64,000 bases of DNA from Adhaeribacter_A terreus (lineage in GTDB: Bacteria > Bacteroidota > Bacteroidia > Cytophagales > Hymenobacteraceae), in the NCBI RefSeq assembly GCF_042657365.1, contig NZ_JBHSKT010000002.1:62001-126000 (forward strand). The letters are read 5' to 3'. The stretch's first letter is position 1; each line of letters begins with the position of its first letter. Positions 8,707 to 16,036 of this stretch are shown here, in pieces. The notes beneath the pieces were generated by a model, which ran no database searches, was not told the origin of the DNA, and worked only from the letters and a program-made list of their open reading frames with translations. A program made the position numbers and the translations under genes.

Positions 8707-9372
8707 TTACTCTAAATTCCTGGCGATCCGGAAGCCGAGATCGTCTATTTTGAAGGAAACGGGGTGGCTGCGGCGGCGGTTGGTGGCTAAGATTCCGCGT
8801 TCCTCATCTGCCCAGCCGCCGCCGCGAAAAATGCGGTAGGAGCCGTAAACTTCTTCGTCGTAAATATCGGAGCACCATTCCCAGACGTTGCCCAGCATGT
8901 CGTACAAACCCCAGGCGTTGGATGCTTTTTGCCCGACGTCCTGCGTGCTGCCGCCGGAGTTTTCTTTGTACCAGGCAATGTTCGTTAGTTCGCCGTAACG
9001 GGGTGCCGGGTTGCCGGCTTTGCAGGCATATTCCCATTCGGCTTCGGTGGGCAGGCGGTAACCGTTGGCTTGCGGGTTAAAAGTTATGTTTTCGAAGTTG
9101 GCAGGAATGTGGTAGCAGGGTTGTAGTTTTTCCTGCGAGGAAAGGGCGTTGCAAAACTGCACGGCTTCTACCCAGGAAACGGTTTCTACGGGTTTTTGCG
9201 GGCCTGGAAAGGTGCTCGGGTTTTGCTGCATCACCGCGGCATAAAGCGCCTGCGTTACCGGAAATTTCGCCAGCAGAAAGGGTTTGATGGCTACCGTCCA
9301 GGTTAGTTTTTTCCGGTCGTCGCGCAGTTCAATCTGGCCGGCGGGGATGGGGGTGAGGGTAATCGATGGCAA
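8707..9372 (-). CDS. Formylglycine-generating-enzyme-like (SUMF1/FGE-sulfatase fold) protein
   Basis: The 221-residue protein has the FGE-sulfatase fold: FLLAKFPVTQALYAAVMQ at the N-terminus, ETVSWVEAVQFCNALS, NGYRLPTEAEWEYACKAG, LYDMLGNVWEWCSDIY, and the closing block RIFRGGGWADEE with GFRIARN at the end. The catalytic cysteine pair that true formylglycine-generating enzymes carry in the final R(G)GSW-to-GFR segment is not seen, so oxidation of sulfatase cysteines is unlikely. No sulfatase gene lies in the window. Other members are lectin-like or act in oxygen-dependent reactions; the role here is unknown. Confidence 0.82.
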   Translation of the reverse strand: MPSITLTPIPAGQIELRDDRKKLTWTVAIKPFLLAKFPVTQALYAAVMQQNPSTFPGPQKPVETVSWVEAVQFCNALSSQEKLQPCYHIPANFENITFNPQANGYRLPTEAEWEYACKAGNPAPRYGELTNIAWYKENSGGSTQDVGQKASNAWGLYDMLGNVWEWCSDIYDEEVYGSYRIFRGGGWADEERGILATNRRRSHPVSFKIDDLGFRIARNLE

Positions 9373-9422
9373 TGGAGTAGCAATTTAAAATTGGTGAAAA
9401 ATGATGTTAATTTTAAAATGCT

Positions 9423-10277
9423 TTATTGATTTGTCTTAGACTCTTTCTGAATTAAATAGTTTATGAAAGCACTACATGCTATAAGCATGAATTTTGCATC
9501 TTCCTGATTTAATTTATCTTCTTCTAATAAAGCGTGTCTTATTCCATTGGCATCACTTGTGTAACCATAAAGGCTGCTAAAGGAACTTCTTAAAGCCGTA
9601 TGTAAATTGTGGGCTTTTTCAATTTGCTTTAGTGCTTGTCCAAGAGTTGCTTTGGGGTTACCTGTTATAATGGAACAATATGATTCAACAGCGCTTATTG
9701 ATTCCTTAATTGAATTTCTATAATCTGGCGATTTTTTATCTGAATACAATTCCAATGCCCTATTTAAATGAGTTTTTACAGGTTTGAGATAATCAGTGTT
9801 TGCTAGTGCTTCTTCAATTGCTTCAATCTCAACCTTAGAACTTATTTGGGTTAATAATTTATTTACAAACCTGTAAGCTGATAACTCTCTCTCTAAAATT
9901 ATATTGCAGTATTCAATAAAATCCTCATTTACTTGATCATAACCCTTAGAGTGATAGCTATTAGGAACAAATTCAATAAAATTATAGATTTCGAACCAAT
10001 CAGCTTTTAAGAAGAATTGCTTTATATTCTGGTGAAGTTGTTCAAAATACATAGGCTTTTCATCTAATCGTTTTTTGAAAAAACTCCCCCAAATTGATAA
10101 AAGCAAAACCTGAACTTCATGAGTATTGTCAGTAATCCTATCATATTTAATCAGGTTTTTCCAATAATAAATTGTTAAACCATTCCAAAGAGCGTTCTTT
10201 AAATCTTCGTCAATAGATTCTAATTGAACTATGTTCTTAATTGGAGTTATGCCAATTCTTTGGGAAAATGAAAGCAT
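9423..10277 (-). CDS. AbiJ-NTD4 / HEPN-like protein, putative abortive-infection family
   Basis: The N-terminus (FSQRIGITPIKNIVQLES, residues 4-21, then LKNALWNGL) resembles the AbiJ N-terminal domain 4 family. The C-terminal half is all helical (about residues 150-280), with NSIKESISAVESYC, then YTSDANGIRHALLEE and a hydrophobic helix FMLIACSAFINYLI, as in HEPN-like domains of these proteins. HEPN domains are often RNases in phage defence; the Arg-His in GIRHAL is a possible active-site pair, but I cannot show catalysis. The gene stands alone and is clearly more AT-rich than its neighbours, suggesting acquisition by transfer. Confidence 0.6.
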   Translation of the reverse strand: MLSFSQRIGITPIKNIVQLESIDEDLKNALWNGLTIYYWKNLIKYDRITDNTHEVQVLLLSIWGSFFKKRLDEKPMYFEQLHQNIKQFFLKADWFEIYNFIEFVPNSYHSKGYDQVNEDFIEYCNIILERELSAYRFVNKLLTQISSKVEIEAIEEALANTDYLKPVKTHLNRALELYSDKKSPDYRNSIKESISAVESYCSIITGNPKATLGQALKQIEKAHNLHTALRSSFSSLYGYTSDANGIRHALLEEDKLNQEDAKFMLIACSAFINYLIQKESKTNQ

Positions 10278-10351
10278 TTATAAATTATTAGAGTTTTAAG
10301 TTTAATCACAATTTAGTATAAAACTCCAGATAATACACATATTACAAACAA

Positions 10352-10381
10352 AAAACGCTACCATTTTCCCCCTAAAAACTA
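10352..10381 (+). repeat. S1 element containing the stop codon of the acyl-CoA synthetase
   Basis: The core AAAACGCTACCATTTT (10352-10367) is followed by CCCCCTAAAAACTA. The final CTA is the minus-strand TAG stop of the gene ending at 10379. The element is antiparallel to the gene. Confidence 0.75.
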
Positions 10382-12073
10382 CTCAAAGCTAAACTCCCAA
10401 TCCGAGCTTTCTTTCTTCGCTTTTTTCTGTGCTTCATTCGCCCGCAATTCCACCCGCCGGATCTTCCCGCTGATGGTTTTGGGCAGTTCTTCTACAAACT
10501 CGATGAGGCGCGGAATTTTGTAAGGTGCCAGGTTTTGCCGGCTGAACTGGTAAATTTCCTGCGCCAGTTCGCGGCTCGGTTGGTGCTCCGGCGCCAGAAT
10601 GATGAACGCCTTTACTTGGTAGCCTTTCACTGCGTGCGGACTGCCAACCACTGCCGATTCAACCACAGCTTCGTGTTCAATTAAAACGCTTTCCACTTCA
10701 AACGGGCCCACGCGGTAATCCGAAGCTTTTATCACATCGTCGTCGCGGCCGATGAACCAGATGTAGCCGTCGCCGTCTTTGTAAGCTTTGTCGCCGGTGA
10801 AGTAGAGGTTGTGTTTAAAAACGTCCTTCTTCTTTTCCGGATCGCCGAAATATTCCTTAAAAATGCCGTTTGGGCGGCCGGTATCGGTGCGCACGCAAAT
10901 GTGGCCTTCTTCATGCAATGGCAGTTCGTGGCCTTCGTCATCGGCAATAATAATGTCGTAGAGGAAGGTGGGTTTGCCCATGCTCCCGAATTTCAGTTCG
11001 TCGCCCACCAGGTTGGCCACCATGCAGGTGCTTTCGGTCTGGCCGTAGCCGTCGCGGATCATGATGCCGGTGCCTTCGTGCCAGGTTTCGATAATTTCGG
11101 GGTTCAGCGGTTCGCCGGCCGCCACGCATTCCCGGAAACTGAAGTTAAACGCTTTCAGATCTTCCTGAATGAGCATGCGCAAGGCCGTTGGCGGCGCGCA
11201 AAAGGTGGTAATTTTATGCTTTTCGAGTTGCTCTAACTGCGCTTTGGCGTTGAACCTGCCGGTTGGATGATAGGCAAAAACTGTCGCGCCCACGTTCCAG
11301 GGGGCAAATACGCAGCTCCACGAAAACTTGGCCCAGCCGGGCTGCGAAATGTTGTAATGCACGTCGCCTTGTTTCAGCCCGATCCAGGAAGCCGTGGAAA
11401 GGTGCCCGAACGGATAACTCAGGTGCGTGTGCGTAACCACTTTGGGTAAACCCGTAGTGCCGGAAGTGAAAAACAAAAACAGCGGATCGTCGGCTTTAGT
11501 TTGGGCAGCTTCGGCAGTTTTGGGCTGGTTTTCGATAGCGTTTAAAGGCTGCCAGCCGGTTTTTTCGCCGTCTACAATTATTTTGAGCTTTACGTTTTGG
11601 CCCAAGCTTTTTTCAGCTTCATCAATTTTACCGGCATTTTCCAGGTCGGCAAGTACCACGTTGGGCAGCAGCTTTTCGAAACGGTATTTTATGTCCTGCA
11701 CGCCCATGATCGTAGCCACCGGTACCATTACCAAACCACCTTTCATGGCCGCGAAATACGCAAACCAGTTGGCCGGCAGCAGCGCCAGTTGCAGAAACAT
11801 GCAATCGCCTTGCTGCAAGCCGTTCGCCCGGAAAAAGTTGAGCAGCTGGTTTCCTTTTTCGGCTATTTCGGCGTAGGTGTAGCGTTCCTCTTTTTCGCCG
11901 TCGGTCCAGAGCAAGGCTTCGGCCTGCGGGTGCTGCTTTAAATTTATGCCTTCAAACACTTCAGTTACCCAGTTAAAATATTCAGGTTTTTCTAGAGGCA
12001 GTTCGCGCAGTTGCTGGAATTGGTGGCTGGCAATTAAATTCCGGACGTTTTCGAAATAGGAGGTAAGGCTCAT
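10379..12073 (-). CDS. AMP-forming acyl-CoA synthetase (medium-chain / acetyl-CoA synthetase-like)
   Basis: This cytoplasmic ANL-superfamily enzyme activates a carboxylic acid with ATP and CoA through an acyl-adenylate. The 564-residue product has the P-loop-like A3 motif FFTSGTTGLPKVVTHTH (about 207-223), the A5 block DGYGQTES, the hinge region TGDKAYKDGDGYIWFIGRDD, and the C-terminal catalytic lysine motif PKTISGKIRRVELR near residue 535. Overall it is closest to the medium-chain acyl-CoA synthetase (MACS) group; chain length cannot be read from sequence. It appears monocistronic, with S1 elements at both ends. Confidence 0.9.
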   Translation of the reverse strand: MSLTSYFENVRNLIASHQFQQLRELPLEKPEYFNWVTEVFEGINLKQHPQAEALLWTDGEKEERYTYAEIAEKGNQLLNFFRANGLQQGDCMFLQLALLPANWFAYFAAMKGGLVMVPVATIMGVQDIKYRFEKLLPNVVLADLENAGKIDEAEKSLGQNVKLKIIVDGEKTGWQPLNAIENQPKTAEAAQTKADDPLFLFFTSGTTGLPKVVTHTHLSYPFGHLSTASWIGLKQGDVHYNISQPGWAKFSWSCVFAPWNVGATVFAYHPTGRFNAKAQLEQLEKHKITTFCAPPTALRMLIQEDLKAFNFSFRECVAAGEPLNPEIIETWHEGTGIMIRDGYGQTESTCMVANLVGDELKFGSMGKPTFLYDIIIADDEGHELPLHEEGHICVRTDTGRPNGIFKEYFGDPEKKKDVFKHNLYFTGDKAYKDGDGYIWFIGRDDDVIKASDYRVGPFEVESVLIEHEAVVESAVVGSPHAVKGYQVKAFIILAPEHQPSRELAQEIYQFSRQNLAPYKIPRLIEFVEELPKTISGKIRRVELRANEAQKKAKKESSDWEFSFE

Positions 12074-12517
12074 GGCAGTAATGGTTTGAAAGTGATGACT
12101 TTTTAGCCGGAAAAGGATAGCGTTTTTTCGGGTTGAAAAGGTTGAATAAGTTACGAAAAGCTAAGGGAAAATGCGAGCGGAAATTTGACCCCATCCACCC
12201 CCCTAAATCAGGGGAGGGCTTTTATCTGTAGGAGTATCGTTAGTTGAAGCAGACGGAGATGGATTTGCTTATGTCGCAAGTTTAGCGCAGCGTAACTTGT
12301 GAAAGGATTAGCCAGTTGTAACTGGCGGAATCATTGCTACTTTTTTGCTTTAAAACCCTATCGTTTTTCATAGAAAGCTTGTCTGTTGCCTTGCAGGCAA
12401 GGTCAATTGCAAACTGACCGAATGATTACCCACAACTTACGCTGCGCTAAACTTGCGGGATAATAAAATATTGCGTCAAAAGTCCTGCCTTGTTTTTAGG
12501 GGAGGATTTAGGTGGGG
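12074..12517. other. Intergenic region of 444 bp, mostly a MITE-like repeat
   Basis: It contains an S1 copy at 12097-12126 and the MITE-like element at 12187-12520. No coding frame is credible. Confidence 0.7.
12097..12126 (-). repeat. S1 element
   Basis: The arm GACTTTTTAGCCGG is followed by the core AAAAGGATAGCGTTTT (12111-12126), just upstream of the acyl-CoA synthetase start. Confidence 0.75.
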
Positions 12518-12520
12518 TTA
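12187..12520. mobile_element. MITE-like element with C-rich ends and a nested 27-bp inverted repeat
   Basis: The left end (12187-12222) carries ACCCCATCCACCCCCCTAAA then a palindromic AGGGGAGGG and CTTTT. The right end, read on the other strand (12520-12478), carries AACCCCACCTAAATCCTCCC and then a matching GGACTTTT. Inside, 12275-12301 (starting CGCAAGTTTAGCGCAGCGTA) is repeated in inverted form at 12431-12457 with one mismatch. An S1 core lies in the loop (12352-12367). There is no transposase, so it would be non-autonomous. Its right edge provides the TAA stop of the gene at 12518. Confidence 0.6.
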
Positions 12521-13126
12521 AGCTACCATCATTCTTTCCCTTCTTTCTCGCAGCCTTTCCAGTTTTTCTTGCTGATACAGATATTTCCGGGCAGCTTGCG
12601 CCATGGTTGCAACACTCGCACCAAGCATGATCACATCTTTTATCACCAATCTGCCGGAGCCGCTTAAATACGGAAAACCGTGGTGGGCATCACCGAGCGG
12701 TTGTACCCAGGTTTCGGGCGTGGTTATCAGGAACGAAAGCGTAACCAAACTCATGCCGAAGGCCAGGAAACTACCGAAGGCGGAAACGCCCGGCCAAACC
12801 GGATAAGTGGCGATCAGCAAACCGATCATGACGATGACGAAGCCCAGGCCGTAGGAAAACGCGTAGGTGTGGTTTTGTTCGTGCCAGGCTACGTTTTCGG
12901 GTTTTAGTTCGCCTTCTTTGTTCATGTGGGTTTTGTAGTCGGGAGCCTCGTATTTGTAAAAGAAACTCATGAACGGACTGTTGGCTACAAAGGGTACAAT
13001 GCCGTGCGCCTCGTAAGGAAATGCTTTTAAACCGCCGATCCAGACGAGTACGATGATAAGGCCGAGGCGGGCCAGATGCAGGCCGGTTTCCTGGAGATTC
13101 GCCGCGAATTGAAAGAATTTATGCAT
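12518..13126 (-). CDS. DUF417 / RclC (YkgB)-like membrane protein
   Basis: This inner-membrane protein of 202 residues belongs to the DUF417 family, which includes E. coli RclC (YkgB), part of the reactive-chlorine resistance rclABC operon. It has about four membrane segments: LARLGLIIVLVWIGGLKAF near 17-35, FVIVMIGLLIATYPVW, FLAFGMSLVTLSFLI, and a final helix. The loop SPFMSFFYKYEAPDYKTHM and the segment TPETWVQP are family features. A divergently unlinked but same-strand AraC regulator lies directly upstream (13193-14077). E. coli rclC is also controlled by an AraC-type regulator (RclR), so a similar stress pairing is plausible but unproved. Confidence 0.8.
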   Translation of the reverse strand: MHKFFQFAANLQETGLHLARLGLIIVLVWIGGLKAFPYEAHGIVPFVANSPFMSFFYKYEAPDYKTHMNKEGELKPENVAWHEQNHTYAFSYGLGFVIVMIGLLIATYPVWPGVSAFGSFLAFGMSLVTLSFLITTPETWVQPLGDAHHGFPYLSGSGRLVIKDVIMLGASVATMAQAARKYLYQQEKLERLRERRERMMVA

Positions 13127-13192
13127 GGTTCCGAAATTTGGTTTCCTTCAAATTTCGCGCTTTTAAGGCCGGCACACCATGCACCAAAGGGC

Positions 13193-14077
13193 TTAAGGAA
13201 TAGACAAAAAGCCGCTCCGCATGTTCCACTCCGTTTGCCGGAAATGGCTGGGAGAGAGGCCGATGTGTTTTTTAAAGAAGCGGCTGAAGTAAAATTCGTC
13301 TTTGAAGCCGAGGCTGGAAGCTACGGCTTTAACCTGTGCATCGGTGTGCAGCAATTCCCATTTGGCTTTCAGAATGATCTTTTCGGCAATGAGCAGCGAT
13401 AAGCTTTTATGGAAATGTTTTCTGCAAAGGTTGCTGAGCGTTTTTAAAGGGAAATGCAGGGCTTCGGCGTAAAAAGCGGGTTGGTGCTGTTTAGTGAAGT
13501 TTTCGTTTATTAAGTTCTCGAGTTGCGTTAGAACAGCCGGAAGCTTTATGCCTGGGTTACAACCCGGGGTTTGGGCGGTTTTGAGGCGGGTGAGTTTTAC
13601 CAGGAAGATCTTAAGGTAAGAGAAAACCAGTTCGCCGGTAGCCAATTCGCCGCTTTTCATTTCCGACTGCATGTTTTTCAAGAGTTGGCTTAGTTCGGAA
13701 GCGGTTTCAGAGTCAACATTAATGGCTTGCGCATTGTAAACCTGGTTGAAAAGTACGCCGTTGCAGCCCACTTCGTGCTGATACGTTTCGATGCAGAAGA
13801 AATTCGGATGGAAAAGCAGAAGCTGGGCCTGGGTTTCGGATTCCGGATGCAGCGCAAAAGCCTGGTAAATATTGAAGCAGAAAACCTGGTTCGGGGCGTA
13901 TTCGGTTGTAGAAAAATCGGTTTCCAGCAGGCCCTGGCCTTCGATTATCCAAAGCACGCTGAAGTAATTCGTATGGTTTTGCCAGACCTTCTCCCGCACA
14001 GCTACCTCCGAAATGAGCAACGGCGCAACTTCCTGGTTGGCTTTGTAAACGTGTAAGGGCAGTTTTCCGGTGAGCAT
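13193..14077 (-). CDS. AraC family transcriptional regulator
   Basis: The 294-residue protein has an N-terminal cupin-type sensing region (about 1-150; VLWIIEGQGLLETDF is typical of these) and a C-terminal pair of helix-turn-helix motifs (about 190-290). The second HTH carries the AraC signature: VKAVASSLGFKDEFYFSRFF and GLSPSHFRQ. It lies 67 nt upstream of the RclC-like gene on the same strand, so it may control or be co-transcribed with it. RclR of E. coli senses HOCl through cysteines; those here (for example in VFCFNIY and FFCIETYQHEVGC) are suggestive but not aligned by me. Confidence 0.9.
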   Translation of the reverse strand: MLTGKLPLHVYKANQEVAPLLISEVAVREKVWQNHTNYFSVLWIIEGQGLLETDFSTTEYAPNQVFCFNIYQAFALHPESETQAQLLLFHPNFFCIETYQHEVGCNGVLFNQVYNAQAINVDSETASELSQLLKNMQSEMKSGELATGELVFSYLKIFLVKLTRLKTAQTPGCNPGIKLPAVLTQLENLINENFTKQHQPAFYAEALHFPLKTLSNLCRKHFHKSLSLLIAEKIILKAKWELLHTDAQVKAVASSLGFKDEFYFSRFFKKHIGLSPSHFRQTEWNMRSGFLSIP

Positions 14078-14121
14078 GGTGCAGGTGTTGATTTAGTTAC
14101 CTTTAAATTAAAGGTTTTGCA

Positions 14122-14142
14122 TGTAGAGACTATATTACGTCT
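14122..14142. repeat. Degenerate GAGACGTAATATATTACGTC-type palindrome
   Basis: GTAGAGAC-TATATTACGTCTCC is a shortened copy of the palindrome found at 40722 and 40872. Confidence 0.6.
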
Positions 14143-14280
14143 CCTTCATGATTTTACGCTCTATTCGGGCTACCCATATTTACTTTTAAATGAAAATGTA
14201 TTTTCAAGCCTGAAACTAAACCCGACCATTTAAAACAATGCTTTGAAAATTGAAACAATTTGTCGCAATGCTGTAAGAGC

Positions 14281-14301
14281 CGCAATATATTACGTCTCTA
14301 C
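14281..14301. repeat. Half copy of the ATATATTACGTCTCTAC palindrome
   Basis: CGCAATATATTACGTCTCTA matches the right half of the palindrome at 40872. It lies between the FMN reductase and AraC genes. Confidence 0.6.
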
Positions 14302-14326
14302 GGGAGAACCAAATAACTTCAATCCT

Positions 14327-14343
14327 GAAAAACGCTATGCCTA
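14327..14343 (+). repeat. S1 element containing the stop codon of the FMN reductase
   Basis: The core AAAACGCTATGCC runs into CTAAAAGC. The CTA at 14341-14343 is the TAG stop of the minus-strand gene. Confidence 0.6.
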
Positions 14344-14868
14344 AAAGCTCAAAAACTGCCCGGCTTGCGCTTCCATCAGTTCGAGATAAAACGGCGTAAC
14401 CACGCGGCCATCCTGAAAATGATTTTGGATTTGTGGAATGCGGACTTTATTGGCCAGCACATGCATGCCGAGGTAATTGAAAATATCGGTTAGATGGCTC
14501 ATGGCTAAAAGTCCGCCTTGCGTACCGTTGCTGATGGCTACCATGGCGGCTTTTTTGTTCCGGAACGTGTTGGGATATGCCAGGCCGTCGATGAACGCTT
14601 TGAGAACGCCTGGAAAGGAACCGTTGTATTCGGGTAAAACAAAAATGAGTTTTTCGGAATGGGATATGAAGTTGGAAACGGCGTTGAAGGCTTCGTTTTT
14701 GCCGGTGTGTTCATAAAGCGCAGTGCTGATAAAATCCACGGGTAATTCCTGCAGATCGAGTAATTGCGCGGGTTGCCCGAATTTTTGTTGCAGCATTTCG
14801 GCGTACTGTTCGGCCAGTTTTCGGGAAATTGCGTCCGGGCGGTTTGTGCCTACAATAATCGTAATCAT
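14341..14868 (-). CDS. NADPH-dependent FMN reductase family protein
   Basis: This is a cytoplasmic flavodoxin-fold oxidoreductase of 175 residues, the usual length. The N-terminal phosphate loop IIVGTNRPDAISRKLAEQ (residues 4-21) replaces the NPSLRPGSxS pattern of some relatives. KLIFVLPEYNGSFPGVLKAFIDGL (about 92-115) contains the FMN-contacting PEYNGSFPG motif, and AMVAISNGTQGG is the second flavin loop. Such enzymes reduce FMN, quinones, azo dyes or metals with NAD(P)H; the substrate is not evident. Stand-alone gene. Confidence 0.88.
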   Translation of the reverse strand: MITIIVGTNRPDAISRKLAEQYAEMLQQKFGQPAQLLDLQELPVDFISTALYEHTGKNEAFNAVSNFISHSEKLIFVLPEYNGSFPGVLKAFIDGLAYPNTFRNKKAAMVAISNGTQGGLLAMSHLTDIFNYLGMHVLANKVRIPQIQNHFQDGRVVTPFYLELMEAQAGQFLSF

Positions 14869-14940
14869 GCTGAAAAGTGGTTTTGCTGTGCCAAAGTTAC
14901 TTTAAAATTCCTGTTCGGGCTGAAATTTTGGTTTAACAGC

Positions 14941-14966
14941 TTTTAGGGCGAAAAGGATATCGTTTT
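14941..14966 (-). repeat. S1 element
   Basis: The arm TTTTAGGGCG is followed by AAAAGGATATCGTTTT (14951-14966). Confidence 0.7.
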
Positions 14967-15137
14967 TTTTAATAAGAGAATGATTGAATGCGAGAATTGG
15001 TGAATAAGGAATTGCAGATTGCATGATCGTCTCTGCTACTATTGTCATTCTGAAAGAACCTTATGGGCTAATAGCACAGAATTCAGAAGTTTCTTCCAGA
15101 ATGACAGGGAGGGAGAAAGGTTTTAAAATTTCGACAT

Positions 15138-15176
15138 AAAAAAACCTGTGAGGTCTTTAATTCCTCACAGGTTTCT
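15138..15176 (-). terminator. Intrinsic terminator for the gene ending at 15198
   Basis: AAACCTGTGAGG (15142-15153) pairs with CCTCACAGGTTT (15163-15174). On the minus strand the hairpin is followed by a T run. The same palindrome recurs at 15957 and 30253. Confidence 0.8.
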
Positions 15177-15197
15177 CTGCTTCTGAGTTTCAATTTC

Positions 15198-15626
15198 TTA
15201 TAACCAGTTGCTCCACGGCAGACGGCATAAAATAAAGATCAAACCGAGCGTGAAGAAAATGAGGATCTTTTTGTAGCGGGCGTTGCTATCGGTTAGTTTT
15301 TTGGCTTTGGAATAACCGATGGTAACCAACACAGCGGCGATGATCATGGTGAGCGGGTGCTCCAGCATGAGTAAACGGGCAGAGCCATCTTTCATGTTTC
15401 CGCCGGAAAAATTGCTGATGCCATACGGTGAAACGAAATACAGGATCAGGCCAATAAGCACCTGGATATGTGTGGCGATCAGGCCGATGAGGGCTACTTT
15501 GCGGTTTCCTTCGGTGAAAGGTTTGTTGCCTATAAACCCGATCAGGGTGTAAACAATAGCAAAAATAATGGCGGCCAGTAACACGTAGGCTAAACCTGAG
15601 TGCGCATGCAAAAGTCCGGTGTACAT
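15198..15626 (-). CDS. Four-helix membrane protein, cytochrome-b-like, unknown function
   Basis: The 142-residue protein has four hydrophobic segments: about 8-32 (GLAYVLLAAIIFAIVYTLIG), 45-66 (ALIGLIATHIQVLIGLILYF), 89-108 (HPLTMIIAAVLVTIGYS) and 122-138. Histidines near the ends of the helices (H8/H10, H53, H89) could bind haem, and Bacteroidota homologues are often labelled cytochrome B, but this is not proved. The conserved start MYTGLLHAHSGLAY is typical of that group. It is a single gene with its own hairpin terminator. Confidence 0.6.
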   Translation of the reverse strand: MYTGLLHAHSGLAYVLLAAIIFAIVYTLIGFIGNKPFTEGNRKVALIGLIATHIQVLIGLILYFVSPYGISNFSGGNMKDGSARLLMLEHPLTMIIAAVLVTIGYSKAKKLTDSNARYKKILIFFTLGLIFILCRLPWSNWL

Positions 15627-15790
15627 AGTTTTAAAGTTTGTTTGGTGTAGCGGCCGGGTTTCCGGCGTTTCATTTACTGGCTAAATTAAGCAATAATTGC
15701 CGATTCCGAAGCAAAACTCCGGTTTAAATTTAAGCTGATGAAGACTGTTTCCTGAACCATATATGCGAAAAGTCAGGAGGATAATTTCTG

Positions 15791-15948
15791 AGTTTTTAGG
15801 CCGGAATCCCTATCGTTTTTATTTAGAATGTTAGAATGTTCGAGGTTCGTAGGTTCGATTTAAATTAGAAAGTTTTTTGGGTTTATACCCCTAGCGTTTT
15901 CAGCATAAAATTAGTTTGACTTTTGGAGCCCAAACCCCTAGCGTTTTT
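15791..15948. repeat. Cluster of three S1 elements
   Basis: Cores are CCCTATCG (near 15807), CCCTAGCG (near 15889) and CCCTAGCG (near 15936), each ending in a T run. The second is followed by CAGCATAAAA as in the ftsZ copy, and the third is preceded by GACTTTTGGAGCCCAAA. Confidence 0.7.
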
Positions 15949-15952
15949 GCAT

Positions 15953-15991
15953 AAAAAAACCTGTGAGGTCTTTAAGACTTCACAGGTTTCT
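15953..15991 (-). terminator. Intrinsic terminator for the sdhCAB operon
   Basis: AAACCTGTGAGGTCTT pairs with AAGACTTCACAGGTTT with one mismatch. Read on the minus strand it is followed by seven Ts. It lies 45 nt after the sdhB stop. Confidence 0.8.
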
Positions 15992-16002
15992 GTAAAAAAG
16001 TC

Positions 16003-16036
16003 ATCCCCTGAATTAGGGGAGGATTCAGGGGGGGTT
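16003..16036 (-). repeat. REP-like C-rich palindrome abutting the sdhB stop
   Basis: On the minus strand it reads TAACCCCCCCTGAATCCTCC then CCTAATTCAGGGGATGA. The TAA is the sdhB stop. Related modules lie at 12187, 12490, 31146, 42226, 54960, 55080 and 57850. Confidence 0.7.

Larger units (their letters stand above)
14869..15197. other. Intergenic region of 329 bp with repeat modules
   Basis: It contains an S1 copy (14941-14966), a run of GAATGATTGAATGCGAG-like microsatellite text (14985-15005), a module around 15043-15105 in which GTCATTCTGAAAGAA is mirrored by TTCTTCCAGAATGACA, and the terminator at 15138-15176. No gene seen. Confidence 0.6.
15627..16034. other. Intergenic region of 408 bp with three S1 copies, a terminator and a REP-like module
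   Basis: S1 copies lie at 15791-15820 (minus), 15886-15915 (plus) and 15918-15948 (minus). Then come the hairpin at 15957-15989 and the C-rich palindrome at 16003-16036. GTTAGAATGTTCGAGGTTCGTAG-like text near 15830-15855 resembles 25730-25760. No gene. Confidence 0.65.
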
